From Acanthopleura granulata (Eukaryota > Mollusca > Polyplacophora > Chitonida > Chitonidae), in the NCBI GenBank assembly GCA_016165875.1, contig JABBOT010000029.1, forward strand, positions 3,826,774 to 3,890,773: a stretch of DNA of 64,000 bases. Direction: 5' to 3'. Under the pieces are notes generated by a model that did no database searches, was not told the DNA's origin, and saw only the letters and a program-made list of their open reading frames with translations. Below are positions 60,601 to 64,000 of the stretch, one piece after another (the first letter of the stretch is position 1; each line of letters begins with the position of its first letter). The position numbers and the translations under genes were made by a program.

Positions 60601-63166
60601 CCAGATAACGTGTTTCTCCAATTACAGGTATGTCAGGTCGAAAGCGCTCGTATACGCGAACTACTGACGCGAATCAACGGTGATCGAGGTCTACTGCACT
60701 CAACTTTATTTTTCTGTCAGTGTCAGAGATATACCACTGCTTCCAAATGGATACAGCCCAGACATTAGCATCCCCTTAACCTTCCTCCCACCCCCACCCC
60801 CCACTCCCGCCCACCTTCCGGAAGGTTTGCACCCAGCCACTTCAGTTTTCGGTCATATGACACTTCATAAAAACGACAACAGCTGAACGTTTAGTTATGG
60901 TTGCAAAGGAAACTCAGAAGAAAAAGTTGCTCTAAGCTATCGCCAGTTTCGAAACGTGTATACAGTTCAATCTTCACGTCGTAACACCGTCGATTCCATA
61001 GGACCACTTCTGTGGCGTTGAGTCGTGTTTTGGGCTCCCATGTACGCCGAGGTTTCGAGGGTATGCCGTCCCCAATATATATAAGGAGTGGGTCTCACAC
61101 AGCGACTGGTTCGTATGTGTTAAACAACCACAAGCACAACTGTCCATTTGCCTCATCCTTCACGTCACATCCACCTGTCCACACAAATGATTGATGTCCG
61201 CCACGATCCCTACACACGTGTTGCCAAGGTCCCGCCGTGGATGCGCCATGAGGGCCTCTCCGCTGCCCCCGTCTTCAGCAGCAGCCTTTATAACACACGT
61301 ACATGACATCTATCTACGGGAATGTTAACGCTATAGATCAAACTCAGCGAACACGACCTAACCTCGTTTAAACATGCCAACGACTAGTCTGAAAATGGCT
61401 TATCGATTCTCTTGTATAGCTGATTGTCCCACTTCAGTTCGTTTGTGTGTATTGTGCGGGAGTTATATGAGTGTATGTCGTCCGTATCGGAGAGGCTAAA
61501 GCTGTCAGTCCCGCGTGGTTTGACGGTAACACACCTGTTTACACCTGTAACAAGCCGTGATCTTCGTTTATTCAGTGGAGCACAAACACTCGCTACCGAT
61601 TTCAGTTGCCCGATGAATAACCAGTGCCAGCCAGTATAAGCAAGATCAAAACAATCGCCAGGCGTTATTATATATGGGATTAATGGGTATCGAGGTGCCA
61701 TGCAGGTGCTCAGTATAGTGAGAAAGGCTAAACACTTGTCAGTCCAGTATTGGTATCCTGTAATATATCATGACAACACAGCATTTGGGATACTTCTACA
61801 TACAAGTGACCTATGTAGTGGACAAATTCAGACCAGAATGTTTATTCAGAATACCCGAGGGACTTTATTACAGTTCCATATCCAATATATAGAAACCATT
61901 GCTTTGATATCCATGAAATTTTCATAACATCAGCAAACCATAAGTCAGAGCCAATACCATTGATCGTCACAGTGATCGAGCGTGCGTGTACGTAAACGTC
62001 ATCGTGAACATGAACGTGGATATGAACGTGGACGTGGTTCAAGCTGTACAAAGAACAAGAAACGCGAATTTAGAATCGCATCAACACTTAAAATAATCAC
62101 TAACTTTGCTCAGTCTGTTTCTCAACCATCGCTAGAGTAATGACCTCACATTCACACATCAGTGTTAATACACAATGATATTTTCACGAATACAACATGT
62201 ACTTTTTGTCGTTACGATTAAATATGCCAGTTTTGATGAGCTCAGTCATTTGAAATTATAGCCTAAGTTTGTTTATATGTGAAACAACAACAACATCAGT
62301 CACAGCTACATGATACGACGAACTTATTCATTCGGCAGACATACATACGAACTGAAAGGTTAAGGAATTAAAAAATATGAAACTCACAACAATTCTGCGC
62401 TTAGTTTAGGGTCCACAATAGTCAGGGCTCTCGTGTTTATAAACATTTACCTTTGAATCTGGCTCTGTGCTGTACCCTTTCTCATTACATCATTTCCCGT
62501 CAGTGAAATAAGTCGTGCGCGTTTAACCCAGTGGGCGCTATTTCTTAACTTGATCACATTTCATAAACTAACCAATATGAAATTTTCTTGAACAGTAATT
62601 GTATATGTTTTTAATTTAATTCGTTAAATAATAAAATTTCAGTCCATTTTTTTTATATTTTCTACTTTTTTCTTTCGTTTCAGTTGATGGAAATATTATT
62701 ACCTCTTTCTAGCAAGCGTAACGTGGAATTTACCTTGTTGGATGCCATCAACGACAAGAAAGAGTCGATCGCTTGTGCCATCCTCCGCCACCCGGTCTAC
62801 GCGTCGCCAGAGTTCCAGGGCGGTGGTCAGAAAGGCTTCGCGGAGACCACGAGTGTCTTGACCAAGTTCCACCCGGACACCACACCTCTGATTCTGGCCG
62901 CCCAGAGGAACTTGTACGAGCTGGTCAAAGTTTTGGTGATGTCTGGTGACCGTATCGAGCGGCCCCACCCGTACCTGTGTAACTGTCACGCCTGCATCGT
63001 AATGGCGGACCAGGATCAGTTACGGTACGCACAGAGGCGGTTGAACGCTTACAAAGGACTGTCCAGTGAGTCTTACCTGGCGCTAGCCAATGAAGACCCT
63101 TTACTCGAGGCCTTCAAACTAGGCAGAGAGATGAAACAAATAGCAAAGGTTGAAAAACATTTTAAG
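48578..63166 (+). CDS. TRPC: TRPC cation channel, N-terminal three coding exons (partial)
   Basis: Exons 48578-48646 (proposed), 56617-56793 and 62684-63166, all phase 0, giving 243 residues; the channel pore exons lie right of the window. Exon 2 starts the ankyrin repeats, and exon 3 continues them and the linker. Diagnostic TRPC features in exon 3 are DTTPLILAAQRNLYELVKVL, then RIERPHPYLCNCHAC with the His-Cys-Cys-Cys zinc-site spacing (H-x3-C-x-C-x2-C; residues 177, 181, 183, 186). RRLNAYKGLSSESYLALANE and the 'EDPLLEAFKLGREM' segment follow. TRPC proteins are tetrameric, mostly phospholipase C-coupled, calcium-permeable plasma-membrane channels. Which TRPC subtype this is cannot be told from this part. 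Confidence 0.88.
50570..51080. repeat. Degenerate ~45-50-bp minisatellite
   Basis: Recurring 'accgtatctgcttgtcgtc' and 'ttgaactacagaccagtt'-like words, about ten diverged units drifting towards a C-rich form at the right. Confidence 0.65.
51845..51905 (+). other. tRNA-like fragment
   Basis: 'gccgagtggtcaaggtatta' resembles a Ser/Leu-type tRNA A-box arm and 'gggatcaaaccctg' a B box, but stems do not pair properly. Likely a SINE head. Confidence 0.4.
52255..52291. repeat. (AATC)n microsatellite
   Basis: About eight AATC units with two interruptions; probably a SINE tail. Confidence 0.8.
52443..52560. repeat. Dispersed repeat, copy 2 (matches 36145-36255)
   Basis: Same ordered words as the copy at 36145-36255, including 'acgcccatatttggttgacg' and 'ctggtatacgaatgtc'. 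Confidence 0.5.
53140..53222 (-). mobile_element. SINE, main family, tail part
   Basis: 'gattgatttatttacttgat' then 'gaagaatatttcacgtatac' and 'gacggtggtcagca': reversed tail and start of body only. Confidence 0.65.
53268..53512. repeat. ~24-bp minisatellite
   Basis: About ten units of 'ctatctgtacagctatctgt' plus 'ggac' with substitutions; gives a Tyr/Leu/Cys-rich periodic open frame that is not a gene. Confidence 0.8.
54745..54850 (-). mobile_element. SINE fragment, main family, decayed
   Basis: 'cacacgaaggcggccagtat' and 'gggggaaactagagcac' match the reversed body. Confidence 0.45.
56617..56793 (+). CDS. TRPC: TRPC gene, exon 2 (first ankyrin repeats)
   Basis: The acceptor is TCTTTATTCACAG and the donor AAGGAC|GTGAGT. 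The exon codes PEDQLGLSQAELSLLQACEL, then GDIQRVTSVL and MGRTPLQITVE, the canonical first ankyrin repeats of TRPC channels. Phase 0 at both ends, 59 codons. Confidence 0.88.
56820..57030 (-). mobile_element. SINE, main family, in TRPC intron 2
   Basis: Reversed body ('gacttacatgacgtcggtca', 'cagcccagggaaagcccacg') through to the B-box end 'cttgaactcacagcg'. Starts only ~30 bp after the exon 2 donor. Confidence 0.7.
57031..62683 (+). other. TRPC: Remainder of TRPC intron 2
   Basis: No exon recognised. Minor structure: a two-unit ~65-bp repeat near 59270-59390 ('gacccacaagtatccac'), a TATATATAAGG word at ~61075 and short GAACGTGGA repeats near 62005-62035. Confidence 0.5.
62684..63166 (+). CDS. 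TRPC: TRPC gene, exon 3 (ankyrin repeats, zinc site, linker)
   Basis: The acceptor is a long T-rich tract ending TTTCGTTTCAG and the donor TTTAAG|GTAACT. It has 161 codons, phase 0 at both ends. GC content rises visibly against the AT-rich intron. The frame stays open for 22 codons past the donor, but that extension loses family similarity and is taken as intron. Ends with QIAKVEKHFK, where TRPC proteins normally continue into the pre-S1 region. Confidence 0.93.
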
Positions 63167-63239
63167 GTAACTATGACCGAGTTGGTGCGTTATCTTTATA
63201 GGCCCAGCGAGATTTTGAATCTCAGATTGTGACGTAATT

Positions 63240-63475
63240 TATTTAGTTATTTATTTGATTGATGTTTTCGTACCCAAGAATATTTCACTTATGCGACGGT
63301 GGCCAGCGTTATGGTGGCAGAAAAAAAAAGCCCTGAGGAAACCCATCACCATTCCCAGGTTACTGGCGGACCTTCCTACGTAAGGCTGGAGAGGAATTAG
63401 CCGGCATGAGCTGGACTTGAACTCATAGGTCATAAGCCGCACTGGCGTACTACCTCCACGGTCACGGAGGCCTCG
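63240..63475 (-). mobile_element. Nearly complete SINE, main family
   Basis: Best copy in the window. On the minus strand: a tRNA-like head ('gaggcctccgtgaccgtgga', B box 'gagttcaagtccagctc'), a body with 'ccaccataacgctggccacc', the body end 'cataagtgaaatattcttgg', and an AAAT/AATC tail. About 235 bp, 74 bp after TRPC exon 3. Confidence 0.85.
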
Positions 63476-64000
63476 ATTTTGAAAAAATCACGGTTTTCTC
63501 TGTTCCATGTAGTTCTAATTTCTGCTTACCAATAATTAACTTGTAAAAACTGAATTCCAGAAGTATTCATAGAATAGTAAATGCTTCAAAACATTACCAA
63601 CTACATTCTGTTAAAAAAGAACAAGAAACAAAGACATGTAAATTGCATTGTGCATGTTTACCTGCACGAACACAAAATACCGAAAAGACGTGTCGAGTTT
63701 TGTCAAAGACGTGTTTACATTTTACTGCAAATATGAAAAAACAGACTTTTTATTGCTGCTGTTTTGAAAGTAACGGTTGAGTTTTAAGTAATGCTAGGGT
63801 TCAATATAAAATCTTGGTATGTGTTTGGAAGAAGAGATAGCGTTTTGAATTAAGGAATGCTGCCATAACTCACGAAACATTACATCGGCTCTGTAGTTAG
63901 AGGGTACATTTAATTTAGTTCCATACTATCCATCTTAGTTGTTTGTCAGAATTTTTGGACTACACTATTTGTAGGCCGGCCATTTTCTTCATACTCGAAA
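63476..64000. other. TRPC: TRPC intron 3, nothing recognised
   Basis: AT-rich sequence with no exon or named repeat. Confidence 0.5.

Noticed and set aside
63167..63232. Continuation of TRPC exon 3 to a stop, i.e. a truncated protein
   Set aside because: A good donor sits at 63167 and similarity to TRPC ends there; the tail reads as intron.

Overview
The window is animal nuclear DNA. Coding sequence is sparse and split into short exons with GT..AG borders. Short interspersed elements and minisatellites are abundant, and there are no operons. The commonest dispersed repeat has a tRNA-like head, an 'aagtgaaatattcttgagt..gcgtaaaac' body end and an AAAT/AATC tail. I know that element type from mollusc genomes, so a mollusc (or near lophotrochozoan relative) is the best guess. 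The species is not identifiable by reading.

Three loci can be supported. (1) 1134-7287, minus strand: the first seven coding exons of a NRF-6-like membrane acyltransferase (nose-resistant-to-fluoxetine N-terminal domain joined to an acyltransferase-3 domain). The gene runs off the left edge through a 36-bp minisatellite (1-985). Its first transmembrane exon sits on a 78-bp tandem repeat that has triplicated the splice acceptor in frame. (2) 10338-31321: two adjacent copies of a unit of about 10.4-10.6 kb. Each carries a three-exon gene for a small single-pass membrane protein with PPxY-type motifs (109 aa in copy A, 138 aa in copy B). The units share a Tc1/mariner-type MITE, SINEs, a long imperfect hairpin and an intronic minisatellite. 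They differ by an inverted segment of about 370 bp and several indels. (3) 48578 to beyond the right edge, plus strand: the start of a TRPC cation channel gene, with a proposed 23-codon first exon and two strong ankyrin/zinc-site exons separated by introns of about 8.0 and 5.9 kb.

Between loci 2 and 3 (31.6-48.6 kb) I find no convincing exon. This stretch holds SINE copies, a ~680-bp foldback at the duplication edge and an unusual density of small minisatellites, one of them (61 bp, about 13 units) directly upstream of the proposed TRPC first exon. The three loci show no evident functional link. All coordinates of spliced genes come from reading splice consensus and phase by eye; no transcript evidence or database search was available.
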